A stretch of DNA of 64,000 bases, taken from the NCBI GenBank assembly GCA_028015205.1, contig CM051514.1, forward strand, positions 28,350,150 through 28,414,149, read 5' to 3'. A program made the position numbers and the translations under genes. Under the pieces are notes generated by a model. That model was not told where the DNA came from. It made no database searches and saw only the letters and a list, made by a program, of their open reading frames with translations. Position 1 is the stretch's first letter. Each line of letters starts with the position of its first letter. Below, one piece after another: positions 43,525-56,832 of the stretch. The stretch comes from Mytilisepta virgata (taxonomy: Eukaryota; Mollusca; Bivalvia; Mytilida; Mytilidae).

Positions 43525-46500
43525 AATATTGACGACTGTTTTCTGAGATTCTTCCGATTTGAATATGTTTATCCAAGTATTTGGTAAGCTTTCTTTAACA
43601 ACTGTAAATTCAGAAATCCAATTTCTTTCATCTTTTAATTTTAGCAGTATTTTTTAGGACAAATTTCTCCTCTTTCATTTATTACGTCATTAACATAAAT
43701 TATATTGCTGTTTATCCAATTCCAAAATATTAACGGTTTGATTTTGTATTTTATATATTTGCTACCCCATAGAATTTGCTTTCGCACTTCTCGAAAATGT
43801 AGTTTCTCTTTCGAACCCATATCGCTTTTATTTATCCATGATTTCACTATTTCTACATAGAACTCGGGAATCTTTTTTATTAAGTCAATATTGTTTAAAT
43901 CATTTGCAGTCATGTTCATTTAAAATATAAGAAAATTTTTCCCGAAGTGATTAAAATACATTCTTGGGATAGCTGTCCAGTTATCATCTTTTGACTCGAT
44001 AATTCTCGCAACCCATTTAATCTTGTATGTCCGTCATGTTAAGTCCTCCGTGTTCATAGTTTGATATTATTGTACGTCGTTTAACCCTGTCGCTTTTTCC
44101 CGTTCCATAAAAGACTGAATATTTCATTTTCTAATAAACTTATAAGATTGTTTGAAATAATACTTACTCTGGCTAGGTAAGTCAATTGCGAGAGTATAAA
44201 GGTTTTAATTATCACGATTTTACCTAATGATAAGTTTCGTTTTTTCCATTGTTTAATTAAATTTTGTATTTTTTCGAATTTTTTTTCCCCAGTTAAGTTT
44301 ATCACATTCTGATTGATTGATACCAAAGTAGATCCCTAATACTTTAACTGGTTTCATTGTTAAATTTATTTCCCCCACTTTATCTCTACAATGCTATAAT
44401 CTTCCTATCCAAATTCCTTCTGTCTTATTTTTATTAATTTTTAGACCCGAGAAGCTTCCATACGTTCCTATCAAATTTAATGCGTTTTTGACATTTTCTT
44501 TGGATTTTAAAAAGAGAGTTGTATCATCGGCCACTTGAGTTATTTTAAGACAGTGTGTTTAGTTATTAAACTTAATTTCTATGCCCTTGACGTCATCAAA
44601 TTCTCTTAGTTCACATACCATTATTTATGCTGCCATGACAAAAAGTAAAGAAGAACACGGGTATCCCTGACGGATTCCTCTAGTCGGACCCAGGGGAACA
44701 GAGAGCCACCCGTTATTATATACCATGTTATTTATGTTGTATAAAGTGTTTTTATCCAGTTGATGTAACCTTCATAAAGACAAAGTGTGTAAGTGTGAGG
44801 TAAAGAAAATTCCATTCTAGAGTATCAAATGCCTTTGAAAAATCGATAAATAACACTGCACCGTCTACGTTAAACCTGTCAGCATAATCTATGATGCCTT
44901 GAATTTGTCTCAAATTGAATCCGATAAATCTACCTTTAATATAACCGGTTTGATCTACATTTATTATTTTACTGATTATTAATTTAATTCTAAAAGCTAC
45001 AATGTATGATAAAATCTTATAATCGGAGTTAAGAAGTGATATAGGTCTACAATTTTTTAACTCGGTTTGGTCATTTTTTTTTGTAGATAAGGTTAAGTAA
45101 ACTTTGTCGCTGCGAAAAAGTTAACTCTTTGGTGTTATAACAATGGTTAAACACATTAACAAGCGATGGACCGATATGCGGCATGAATTTCTTTTAAAAA
45201 TTTATGGATATTCCATCTCGCCCTGGGTTTTTGTTTGATTTTAATTTTCGTATTGCTTCGTTAATTTCTTTTATTGTAATATGCCCATCACATGGCTCGC
45301 TTTCTTCTTTGTTCAATTTTACACTTGATGTTGTTGTATTAATATAATCAGCATTATGAGTATCCGTTTTTTTATTTGTCGTGTACAGATTTTTATAAAA
45401 CTGTCGTTCTATGTCCAAAATCTCTTGTTGGTCATTCGTAATTGTACCATAAGGTTTTTTTTTCAATTTTAAGATTGTCCTCTTTGTTTGTCTTGATTTT
45501 TCTAACCCCAAAAAGTATTTATTATTTTTCTCCCCCTTTTCAATCCATTCTGATCATGCGCGTATTTGTGCACCTTTGGCTCTATACTCGTAATGTTTTT
45601 TTCTAATTCGTTCTCTATTAATAACATTTGGTCATTCACTATTTCATCATTTTTTTTGCATTAAATCTTTTAAAAGGTCTTCTAATACATTTACTTCTCG
45701 ATTTCTTTTTTTTTTTTTTTTTTTTGCTTTTGATTTGCAGAAGTCTATGCTTATATCTTTAACTTCTACTTTGAACATTTCCCACATCAACCGCGTATCT
45801 ATATTACGAGTACTTAAATTATAATTCAATTTATCAATTAGTTTTCTTATTTCATTTATATAGTCATCGTCATCAAGGATGGAATTATTTTTTTCGGTTA
45901 GAGAAATGATTTTAAGAGAAACAGCTTGGTGGTCCGTGGATCTGATCATGACCGGTCTAATATCGCATGATTCTATATTTTGCACAAAATCTTTTTCTTA
46001 TCAAACGCATATCAATCCTGCTAGCTTGCGGTGGATTGTTTCTTTTCCACGTATATTGTATTTTTTTAGGATTTAAATGCCGCCAAATGTCGATAAGGTT
46101 GTTTTCCTTGGTTGAATTTTTAAGGCTATTGACGGGCTTCGTTCTATTCGAATTTTTATTTGTTTCTTTTCGATCTAGTTTCGCGTCAAGCGCGTCATTC
46201 ATATCTCCCGATATAATCACGGTTCCGATTGCGTTTTGGTTTACTTTATCATTAACTTTTTTAAAAAACGATCATAACTAGTCGACCGTCATTGTCCTGA
46301 AACTGATCTATAAATTTGTAATCTAATTTTTGGTCAATTAAGATAGCCACACCCCGGCTTGCGCTTGATCCGTTACTTGCGAATGCATCGTGTGTTGTTT
46401 CTATTGTTAATTTTTCAATTAGTTCACTATCAAAGTGTGTTTCTTGTAAGAAAATTATATTTGTTTTTTGTTCTTTTATCCATTCATATAATCGCGATCT

Positions 46501-46566
46501 TTTATTTTTATCTCTTAGGCCTTTAGCATTAATGGTACAAAGATGTAAGTGATTTAAACTACTCAT
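43525..46566 (-). pseudogene. Tx1/L1-like LINE ORF2, endonuclease and RT part
   Basis: A decayed ORF2 broken into several frames. At 46566-46261 is the start of an endonuclease/exonuclease/phosphatase domain with INAKGLRD and FLQETH. At 46220-45957 follow SGDMND and YTWKR..ASRIDMRL, and near 45940 STDHQAV, the conserved endonuclease motifs. At 45511-45194 is the linker ending NPGRDGI, where reverse transcriptase begins. The catalytic ADD (VADDT) is at 44521-44538. The frame at 44326-44081 has the post-palm pattern WKKRNLSLGKIVIIKTFILSQ, and 43919-43641 has IPEFYVEIVKSW. Stops and shifts separate these pieces. ORF2 continues on the far side of the LTR element at 32497-31870. Confidence 0.85.
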
Positions 46567-47476
46567 ATTTTACATGAAATGTTTAGGTGGTATTACTATT
46601 TCTAGCTATGTCAACATCGAAGTCAACTTTACACAATTCCTTTCCATTTTGTATCATAAATCTGTTCTCATTTACAAAGAAAGCTATACAATACATAAAG
46701 ACTAAAACATGGATAAATTTACAATGAGATAGCATAAAAATTGAAATAATGTCACATTTGACAGAATCGATATAAATATATCACACATTTTCTCAGTTTA
46801 TAAGATCATATATATAGTTTTGTACAAAATATAATGACATACATTTTTTGAGAATTTTGATTGGTATAATGACTTGATTTGTTTTGTATCATTTACATTT
46901 GTTGCTTTCAGGTATGGGAATCGCAGGTGACATTGTTCAGTGCCCCACAGGGTATTAGGTAAGTTTATACTATTGATATTTATTGAGAGTAAATATATGG
47001 GATACCCCTTATATTAACAATTAGACATACAAATTTAATCATCCGTCTGATCTTGTTTGTAGAAAAATTAGATATTCTTGAAAGATTTGGAATACTATCT
47101 ATGTAAGCTCTGGTGTGGGATTCTTGGTGTATCTTTTGTATACAATATAATACAGCATTTTTCCCTTTTGTGTGTCTGTGAAATGATCAGACTTAGATAA
47201 ATCATAATATGTTTTCAATTCTAATTTCAAGTATTCATAATTCTTATTCTTTGTTAATGTTTCAGACTTATGAATTATATTTAAAATTATATTATCTACT
47301 TTTGATACTTTTATCAGTATTTCTTTTCCATTGTTTATCATACAAATTTCAAAATGCAGATGATACATATACACACATATATATATATAAGTATAAAAAA
47401 TTAACATTTTTTTTTGTTGTTTTTTGTTGTTTTTTGTTTAAGATAAAATTGAACTTATTAGATACAATAGATCAAT
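46567..47476 (-). other. Region between LINE ORF1 and ORF2
   Basis: About 900 bp, longer than a usual inter-ORF gap. A 102-codon minus-strand frame at 47407-47099 is Lys/Tyr/Ile-rich and unrecognised. On the plus strand 46912-46959 looks like a small exon (acceptor TTGCTTTCAG, donor GTAAGT) with one open frame, but nothing supports a gene around it. Confidence 0.35.
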
Positions 47477-48758
47477 CTACAGTTTAGTGGTTTTGTTTCC
47501 ACCTCTCTCTGGTGGTGTTGGTGGAGTTCTACCCTTTTTGTTCTGTAGTTGCTGCTTCATGGCCTTAGGAGTCTCTGTCACTTTAAGGGATTTTGTTTGA
47601 TTTTTTTGGCTGTTTATCATGTTCTTTTGTATTGCCCCTTTCTTGTTGAGTACCTCTGATATTTTTTTCTTTTTTTTTCTTTCTTTGTTTATGTTCATTA
47701 TCTACATTGTTATCTTCTATTTCAGTCTCTGTTTCACTTTCACTTTGTGAGACATTAGTTTGTTCTGTTTCATGGGATTTTTCTTGGGTTGGTGATTGAG
47801 AATCATGAACACCCTCATTGTCAGTATTACCTGTCATTTCAGTTTCAAATTCTTTCTGATATGCTTGGAGAAAGGCTTGTGGACAGTTTAATAACTTGTG
47901 GCCACTTTCATTACATTTCCTACATCTCCACTCATTGGGGCAATTTGATAATGGTATGGACTTTTTCCATGCATTTATTACAAATGAAAATGTCAGTGTC
48001 TTTTAATTGACCAAAATGCACTATTCTTGCAATATATTTTCCAATCTTAAGAGATCTAGGAAGAGGAGTGGTGAACTTCTTACACAGGACTATCCTGTCT
48101 CCTGTACAACAATTTGTTAAGAGGTTGTCTACCCTTAATCTCTCTCTGTATGTTTTAATAATGTCTATGTCTCTTAGGGCGATTTCTCTATCAATGATCC
48201 CATCCTCCGCCGATAAGGGAACGTTTTGCACTCTTACCATGATTGTATTTGTTCTAGGTAGATTCATTAGATTTTGAGAATATAGGGTAATGGATTTACC
48301 TCTCAAGATGATGCCCTCTGTTAATAATTTTAGCCTATCTTCTTCATAATCCAAGTATATACGGCAGTATTGTCTCATTCTTTGTATACCTCGTATAAAT
48401 TGTGGTTTTATCTTCTCACCAATTGCTTTGTATATCTCAACATGGGTGAACCAAAATTCTTTGGGCGGGTTGGTTTGGCCAAGTTTAGAAAAAATGGTTT
48501 AACCCCTGACAGGTTTTGATCAGGTGGTGTATTATCATGATTTTCATTATTGTTTTGTTTGTTTTGCTTGTCTCGGAAGCTATTGGGGTCTGCAGCTTTC
48601 TTGGCGTACGTATCCGCTATTGCCGCCATATTGTTTACATTTGAATGTGGTATTGTGTTTTCATTTAAACCTGTGTTAGTCTCTTTAAACATTTGATCTT
48701 TTCCTTTGGATATATCTTCCGTAGGGTTTCTACGACTTACTTCGCTGGTTTCCGTCAT
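47477..48758 (-). pseudogene. LINE ORF1 (RNA-binding, CCHC knuckles)
   Basis: ORF1 of the same LINE, in at least three frames. It starts with ATG at 48758. The frame at 48378-47932 contains an RRM-like part (RVQNVPLSAEDGIIDREI) and the first Cys/His knuckle, CNKCMEKVH. A frame change then leads to a CCHC knuckle, C-x2-C-x4-H-x4-C (WRCRKCNESGHKLLNC), at 47924-47883, followed by a Glu/Lys/Gln-rich low-complexity tail to about 47477. Two knuckles after an RRM-like domain are typical of Tx1-type ORF1 proteins that coat the element's RNA. Frame breaks show the copy is dead. Confidence 0.75.
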
Positions 48759-49199
48759 TCTAATTGCTGTCTATATCACTATTTCAAACTAAATTTTTAC
48801 GGAGTTCTTTCCTGCGACCTTGGTGTAAGGACTGATTTTCGGTCACCTTTTTTCCAAATATATACTTTGTTATTCTTCCGTAAATGGCTGTTTTCAGTGA
48901 GAGATGTTCCATGGAAAATCGTTGCACGTGCATCGATCTCCCACTTTTGTGACGTCCAATCAGAATTATGTTGTCATACTTAGTTATTCTGCACATGTAC
49001 GATAAATATTTATTTTTGCCAATTTCATTTTCCGACACTATTTCACTTGTTTTTTTTTCTGTTTAGATGTATTCTTTTCTTTGCGGTCCTCCGATCATAC
49101 CATAAATCGTTTTTTTTTATCTCTGATAGTTCTTGACAAAACTCATGGTCCATACCTGCGCCTATTATCTGTACAATTCTTGAAAGTTGTTTCTTGTTC

Positions 49200-49440
49200 A
49201 AAAAATGTACCAGTCTGTAAAAAGTTTCTTCCTCGGTCTTCCTGAACGACTTTCTACATCACCGTATGTCTCTTATTTCTTCCTGCATGTCTTGATTGTA
49301 GATCTTGGTATTCCAAAAAGTCTTGCAGATTTGAAATATTTTTATTTTCTATGCAAGATGCAGAAATTCATCTTCGAACGTCAATGCTCCAACTTTTTAC
49401 CCTCTCTGTCCATTTTAAAACTTGTGGTTTTTTTATGTTA
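49200..49440 (-). pseudogene. Possible psq-type HTH relic of a pogo-like transposase
   Basis: On the minus strand a broken frame reads KSARLFGIPRSTIKT, then after one stop ETYGDVESRSGRPRKKLF. This is the pattern of the pipsqueak-type helix-turn-helix (A..GIP.STI) followed by GRP(R)K seen at the N-terminus of pogo-like transposases. Only about 80 codons are recognisable and no catalytic domain follows downstream. Confidence 0.35.
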
Positions 49441-51879
49441 AAACACCATTGCCCACGACAAAATAAGCGTGTACTCGTCATCAGACCTGAACAGTAAATA
49501 CAAAAACATTTTTTAAAGAAAAAATATTTCTTTCATTTGTTGGAACCACATTGTTTATAGGGTGGCGAATAATTACTTCGATTGACTGTATATGTACATT
49601 TGTACGTCATACATTTTATTGGTATGAGCTTAGAAGCAGGTAGAAATGCGAGGTTTTCCGAGACTTTCTCACCTGTTTCCCTGCGAGTACAAATAAAATT
49701 TATAGTTTCCTTCAGTATATATACATGTATAATATTGTTTTTATCCTGCGTTATAAATTTCTATCTTTTATATCAAAAGGTCATGAAAATGGCACATTTC
49801 TACCTTATTTAAGAGAATATTTTTGGAGAACAAGACGTCATAATTACTGTGTATCAAACCACAATAAAACTCTTTTATTTGAAAAAGGAAAATTCTATTT
49901 TATTCCCTTTTCAAATGAAAAACCATGGCTGTAATAATTGTAAGTATTTAACTAAAGAACAAACAAAATATGATAGCATTTTAATAAGTTTTTATTAAAA
50001 ACAGGTACCAGTTTCACTATTTGCACTATAAACATAGGTTTTTCAATGACATTATACGTCAACTACAACAAGATGTGTAATTTCTTTAAAAATATTTGCT
50101 TTTCTCTAAATATTTTGGAAAAATTCCCGAAAAGATTTCCTTATAAATTTTGCAACATATTTTTCGGGAAATTTTCTTAACTTAATTCTATAAGCATTTT
50201 GTGATATTTCAAAAATAAATTGATGTAGTGTAATATATTATAATATATGAACCATCACCTATTCGGGAAATTTCCCGAAACTTTTAAGTTGCTTTTTTAT
50301 ATTCATATGCAGGACACAAGATTTCGGGAAATTTGCCGAAATTTTTTTCTATCTTCAGAAGCATCATAAAGTTGCTTACATTTCTCTATTTTCTTTTTTC
50401 GATGGATGAATAACATTGAACTAGAGGATTCCCAGAATCCTGTTTCACTTTCTTGGATTTCATTTGCACATTTAAAAAATATTTTTGGCCTTGAGCACAA
50501 CTGATGAGCCATAAATCCATGAAATGTACACATTTAGTGCATCAAAATTAGCATCATAGAATTTAATATTACCCACTAATTCGATACACCTGCTGATGGA
50601 CTCACGTTCCAGAGGGTATAATCAGATCAGTTGCTAGTATCTTGTAATATCTAATACTAGCCCAAAATTGATAGTACTATACATTTACTGTTACTAAAAG
50701 TTAAATTTTGTGAAAACTAAGGAGTGGCTTCCTAGTGCACAACTCTGTCCTTTAGACATCTTTTGGTTTACACTTTTGGTCAGAATAAGATCATTTTTTT
50801 TAGTTTGACTGGTTTTTATATTTTTAGTTATAGTGGCCATATTGGTCCAATGTCTTGACTTTTGAATTTTGAAAGAGGCCAGGCTAAGAACCATACCACT
50901 ATGTTAAGCTTCAATTGGCAGTTTCAGAGATTTTGAAATATTGTTTCTTGAACAAGGTCCAGTCCCCATCCTTCCCACTCCCCTGTATGGATATCAGACA
51001 CAACTTTGACAGGGGACAATCAAAGGACTTGATGAAGAAATCCAAGTTGATAAATACAATGACAATATCCCTAGACTTTCATTCTGCAGTAATTGTGCTA
51101 TGCAATAATGACATATGAACATTTGAATATGAGAGAGCAATTAATATATGTGTTATTGCATTCCAGAATAAAATCTATCAATCTCGAACATGTATAAATA
51201 AGTGCCAATACCAATACATCCAAAATTGCTACAAATTAATAAATCAGTTCAACCATTTCCTGACCAAATGGTACACCTAGAAAAGTATGATTAACAGTTG
51301 TCCCTTACTACATTCTTAAAAATTCTAAGTTCTTCTGTGTCTGGTTAGGTTTTGATATTTTTTTTTTATTATTTTTCTTTGTCTTCCTGAAAAAAAACAG
51401 CAAAATTTACTAATGGTGAATCTTTATGAAACTAAAAACATTCTTATAATTCATATCATATTTTCAGAGTTGCTCAAAACAACTTTGAAAATGTAACTTG
51501 GCATTGGCATGACCTCAAACTTGATTCTTAAATATTAAGTGCTATTTGTTTTTCTGATTTTCAGTAATAAAACTGATATTGGTAAAGTAATCCTCCAAAA
51601 AAATCTTAAAATGGTCTTTCGGCTCTAGTCATTTCTAATTACATTTCACATTTATCATACCTATCTTTATTTTTCTTATACAATATTTGCTATACCATCA
51701 AATATTTTTCTGCCATGGACATGTTTCACAGTCGCAACGAAAGATGATTTTTAAACAAGAAGCTGTCTGAGTGACAAATAATTGTTACGATATATTCTTT
51801 AATCAGTGTTTGAATCTGCTTGCTAGCTCGACTGCATTCCCAGCCTGTGATTGTCGTCTAATGTAAATCACTAAATTAA
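49441..51879. other. Intergenic DNA with palindromic GGGAAATTTCCC-like words
   Basis: No supported gene. Between about 50118 and 50345 the word TTCGGGAAATTT or its complement recurs four times, including the perfect 18-bp palindrome TTCGGGAAATTTCCCGAA at 50262-50279. The rest is AT-rich. Confidence 0.6.
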
Positions 51880-53222
51880 CAAGAGGCTCCCAAGAGCCTG
51901 AATCGATCACCTGTTATCCTTTGTGTACCAGTAGATCTTGTGTCAATGATTAATTTTGCTATTTAATGTATACAGTCACAATTTTCTCCTTAATATTGAC
52001 CTGTACAGCTAAAATATAGAATCCTGGACCCAAATAGATATGGTTGGTAGGGACTTTTTCATCAGTTGCTATGGACTTTTTCAATGGCATTGACTTTTGA
52101 CCTTCAATTTTGACTTGAACAGGTAAATTGTAGGGTTCTGAACCGAAATATATATAGTGGCTACAGACTTTTTCATTGGTTGCTATGGACTTTTTTAATG
52201 GCATTGACTCTTGACGTTTCTTTTTGACTTGTACAGGTAAATTATAAAGTCCTTAACCTAAATATATATGGTTGCTAGGGACTTTTTCATTGATTGCTGT
52301 GGACTTTTTCAATGGCATTGATTCTTGACCTTCCATTTTGACTTGAACAGGTAAATTGTAGGGTCCTGAACCAAAATATATATGGTTGCTAGGAATTTTT
52401 CATCGGTTGCTATGGAACTTTTCAATGACCTTGACCCTTAACCTTTCTTTGTGACTAGTACAGGTAAATTATAAGGTCCTTAATCCAAATAAATATGGTT
52501 GCTAAGAACTTTTTCGTCTGTTGCTAGGGATTTTTTGATCGGTTGCTATGGAATTTTTCAATGACCTTGACCCTTGACGCTCCAGTTTACTTGTACTACT
52601 ACCTTTTAATTTATTTCAAGTAACGTCCTAAACATCTTAGACAATGTCAGACCATTATTTTCTGTTTACATGTAAATAATCTTTCAAGGGCAAAAATTCC
52701 TATAAGGGGTCAATTGACGATTTTGGTCATGTTGACTTATTTGTAGATCTTACTTTGCTAGACATTTTTGTTGTTTACAGTTTGTCTTTATCTATTGTTA
52801 TATTCAAGATAACAACCTAAAACCGCAAAATTTCCTTAAAATTAAGAATCCAGGGGCAATAACCCAACAAAAGGTTGTCCGATTCATATGAAAATTTCAT
52901 GCCTGGTAGATCTTGACCTGATGAACATTTTTCTCCCGTCAGTCTTGCTCTTAATGCTTTGGTTTTTGAGATATAAGCCAAAAACTGCATTTGACCCCTA
53001 TGTTCTAATTTTTAGCACCAGCGGCCATGTTTGTTAATAGATCAAAACTTCAGATATAATTTATAAACTAGGTACCCTAAGGAACATTCAGTTAAAGTTT
53101 GAAGGTATTTTGCCCAGTAGTTTCAGAGGAAAAGATTCTTGAAATAGTTTACGACGACGACGACGACACTGATGGACGACGACGGACGCCAAGTGATGGC
53201 ATAAGGGCCAGTTGAGCTAATA
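51880..53222 (-). mobile_element. Minisatellite-cored element, copy 1 (113-bp units)
   Basis: Read on the minus strand it begins near 53222 with AGCTCAACTGGCCC, then ATCACTTGGCGTCCGTCGTCG and a GTC-rich stretch. It ends near 51880 with a GGTGATCGATTCAGGCTC hairpin (51885-51898, GGCTC/GAGCC). The core at about 52015-52580 is five tandem units of about 113-115 bp, each with AGTCCATAGCAACC on this strand (plus-strand 'ggttgctatggacttttt'). Units alternate between two types. No coding capacity. Layout resembles bivalve non-autonomous elements with satellite-like cores (pearl and HINE-type). Confidence 0.75.
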
Positions 53223-54030
53223 ACGGGACTTTTTCCATTGGATAATCCAATAGTAAATGAAAATTAAGGAATGTTCTGCACTGAACTGGAAAGTCTTTTA
53301 ATCAATAATGCTGAGTTTTCAAAGAAAATTTAATAAAAGGCTTCGCTAATCACAGCATGATACGACCGCAACATGTCAACAGGTAAAGAATTAGTATAAA
53401 TGTGGACATATTCAGCTTTACCCAATAAAGTATTCGATAATATAACATACATTACACAGAAATATTGGACCTTCCACAAAAACTAGATGAAAAACCCCAA
53501 AAAACATGATTCCAGCTACTTTACTTTTTTGGGCCCTTAAATTACCAAAACTGTAAAAGATAGAAAAAATATGTTGACATGCCACTGAAAGTACTCATCA
53601 AGATTAATTAAAAGAAAAAATCACCATTAAAATTGGAATAAAAAAAAATCTATTGGTCCCTCAAAATGGCTAATTTTGGCCACGTCAATCCCTACTTTTA
53701 TCTCTGCAATGGCAAAAGTTTTATTTTTGTATTTTTTAATTTAAAAAATTTGTACAGGTTCCACAGTACTCAGTGGTTCACCTGCTTTCGCAGTTGTCTA
53801 TATTTCTGTGTAATAGTGGAATGTACACATTTTTCTCCACATGTTATTTATTGATCATGAAGAAGCCACCGTCCAAGTATGGTAAAAATCCAGGATGGTT
53901 TAAGAAAGTAATTAATGTTTTGAAAACTTTAACTGCAGCCTGTATGTAATGTTAACTGGGAGTCCATTTATAAGTTAAATATGGAAAAATGGAGGAAAAA
54001 AATTAACAAAATTTTCCTCTGGATACTATC
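53223..54030. other. Intergenic DNA, no gene seen
   Basis: Nothing recognised beyond short A/T-rich frames. Confidence 0.45.
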
Positions 54031-54760
54031 TTTTGATAATGAACAAGTTTCTGTCCAAGTTTGGTAAAGTTTGTCTTTGGTGGCTATCTTGGTTGACAAT
54101 CTGGGTCATTGGACAAATAATTCTGAAACAGGACCAACTAAGGACCAGCGCTGGCATTTCTGGTCCCCATTTGCCCAGTGGTTTCACAGAAAATTTTTTA
54201 TTGAATTTTCCTAAAAGGCCCTATGTCAAATTAAGTTCGGCTGGGGTGCCCAACTTGGTTGATAGTCTGGATCATATAACACAATTCTGAAAGAGGGCCA
54301 TTTGAGGACCATTGCTGCCATGTCTGGTTCCAACTGGCCAAGCAGTTTCAGACACGAAGATTTTAAAATGAATTTTCCCATCGGGTCCTATGTTTAACTA
54401 AGTTCAGTTGTAGCAGCCATTTTGGTTGACTGTCCGGGTCAAAGGACATATTTCTGTAAGGGTACCACTTAAGGGCCATTGGTGCCAAGTTTGATTCCAT
54501 CTGGCCATGCAGTAAATTTCATAGATTTTTGAAATCCCCTTGATCTGAAATCCAAGATTGCCACCACCACCTGACACATTTAACGCCTGATCCTACGGGA
54601 AATACATCAAAGATCTCCTCGTCAGAAACCGTTTGACAGATGGAAGTAACATTATGTCTTTATACTAGATACCCTAATGATCTTTCAGCCTAAGTTTGAC
54701 TGAAATTTATCCTGTAGTTTCAGAGAAGAAAAATTTTGAAAGTTTACAAAGATGAAAAAA
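54031..54760. repeat. About three 166-bp tandem units
   Basis: Words such as 'ggaccattgctgccatgtctgg' recur near 54139, 54304 and 54471, about 166 bp apart, with 'ggccctatgt' and 'aagttcgg' between. The same unit, in reverse orientation, forms the core of the element at 61319-63691. The block 'aagggcaaaaactcctataa' after it (54778) also occurs at 52686. No clear head or tail here. Confidence 0.7.
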
Positions 54761-55796
54761 ATGCGAAAAATTGTCTTTAAAGGGCAAAAACTCCTATAAG
54801 GGGTCAATTATTTATAACCATTTCAAAATCTGGAAAAACTCATACTTTATAACTACATTTGTTCCTCATTATGTTCTTTTCATAGTCACTTTTACTGGCT
54901 TGCTCTACATTTTTGAATAACTTTCAATGCTGCTCCAAACATTGCATTTTGAAAAAGAGTTGGTCTGAAGAAAAGAAAGAAAAATTTAACATTTCTGAAA
55001 CTTCAATCTATACATTGTTTCAAGTTTATGAATTCAGGGGTTATTGGATCAAAGGTCAAGGTCACTGAACATTTTCATCAATACGGAATTTTTCAGTACA
55101 CTTGACTATCTCTACATGGATTATTTTATATTTAAAATAAAACAAATTAAATTATATGTTTAATTGGTCCCTCCGGGTAATCCACACCCCTCTATTTGAC
55201 AAATTTTCAATTATTTTGAAAATGTGCCTTAAGCCATATCTATTTTTTCTTTCTCGTAATGATAAATTAAATTACATTATATATTTATTAGGCTCTGGGG
55301 ATAAATCTTCCACCTTCCCTTATAAAACAAATGTTCATTTATTCACCAGTATTATCTTCTTTGTCACCACAAGACAAATTTATTGCATTAATATGTTAGT
55401 CCCTGGGAGAATTCCCATCCCCTGCATATAAGCTTTCAAATATCATGAAAATGGTTGGGATCTCCATCCTTAATAATTCCTCAATCAAACTATATATTTC
55501 ATTTGTTTCAATCTTTTTATTTTATGAAAGTTCAGATATCTTGAGAACTGTATATATTCTGTGTCATCATAGAAAATTGATTGAGATACATCTGAAAATG
55601 GCCTTATCTACAAATACCGTGTGTCGGTTTTTTTTCGCGATTTAATGACAAAATTGGCATGTTAAATTTTGGCTGTGTATTATTTTCGCTGACTGGTAAA
55701 ATACACTCGAAAATTTAACACGAAGTAATCCGAAATACAGGTAGCGAGAATTCTGAAGTAACGTATACACAAATTGTATTACTGATTGACAAAAAA
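54761..55796. other. Intergenic DNA, no gene seen
   Basis: Short AT-rich frames only. Nothing recognised. Confidence 0.45.
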
Positions 55797-56342
55797 TCAA
55801 TCGGGGTTTTCAGCTAGCTCCTTGGTAATTTGATCAGCAAACCAGGTTTCAAATTCACTTTTCATCAAGTGTTTAACACTTTTATTGACACTGAGATCCA
55901 TAGGCTGTAGTAAATCTGTACAAATTGGAGGAATTGTTAAATGTACCAATCGGTCTTGTGTAAGTTTGGCCAGAAAGTCATCAGTTATTTGAGCTCGGAC
56001 GCAATCAAAGATAACAATGGCTTTTTGATGAAGTGGCAAGTCATTGCGATCAATAACTTTATTAACATACGATTTTATGACCTTGTCTATGTAGTCAAAC
56101 ATCGTACCTCCATTTACCCTGTGGTTTCAGACTCGGTAATATGGAAAGTTTTAGGAAATTTAAATTTGGGATGACATTGCGAAGTTTTGCCTTGGTATAT
56201 GAGTTGTATGGGTAGAAATGAACCATCTAGAGCACCAGCCAAGGTTGCTAAAAAGTAATGATAACGCAGTTGAGAATTAATAGTCCGACAAAAGTCTTAG
56301 TACAGTATTCATAGATTAATTTATGTTAAACAAGACATGGAA

Positions 56343-56358
56343 CCCGCGCGAGCGCGGG
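56343..56358. repeat. GC-rich 7-bp hairpin
   Basis: CCCGCGC, loop GA, GCGCGGG: a perfect stem in otherwise AT-rich DNA. Hairpins like this mark ends of Helitron-type elements, but no matching pair of ends could be fixed here. Confidence 0.7.
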
Positions 56359-56832
56359 AAAATAAGCATTTTTTTTGTGGTGGCCATGTTGACTATAAAA
56401 AGTTGTTGCGGCCATGTCATTCATGGAACAGTGACTCAATATGGATGTTGTAGCAGGCTTTCCATAAACTTTCCTGTCAAGTAGGTGGTATCAACTGATA
56501 GTTTCATGTCTATATATGCTGTAGTATTCCAGAAATGTATGTTAATGCAAATTTTAACCAAAGTCAATGAAGCGTGAAATGTAGGTCAACGTGACCCAAT
56601 TGTCATATAGCTGTTCGTTACTACCGAAGATGTATCCACTGATGAAGTAGACTGTATGCCACGTAGAATTACCAAAATGGAACTTAAGGTTCCATCAAAG
56701 TCAAAATCTATGACGAAAACACAACCACATAAATTGTCAATATTTTTATTGTTACAATTAATTCTGAACTGGAACTTGATGAAAAGCTTTCATTAAATAC
56801 ACATTTCATAATGCATTACATTTTTCCTTCAG

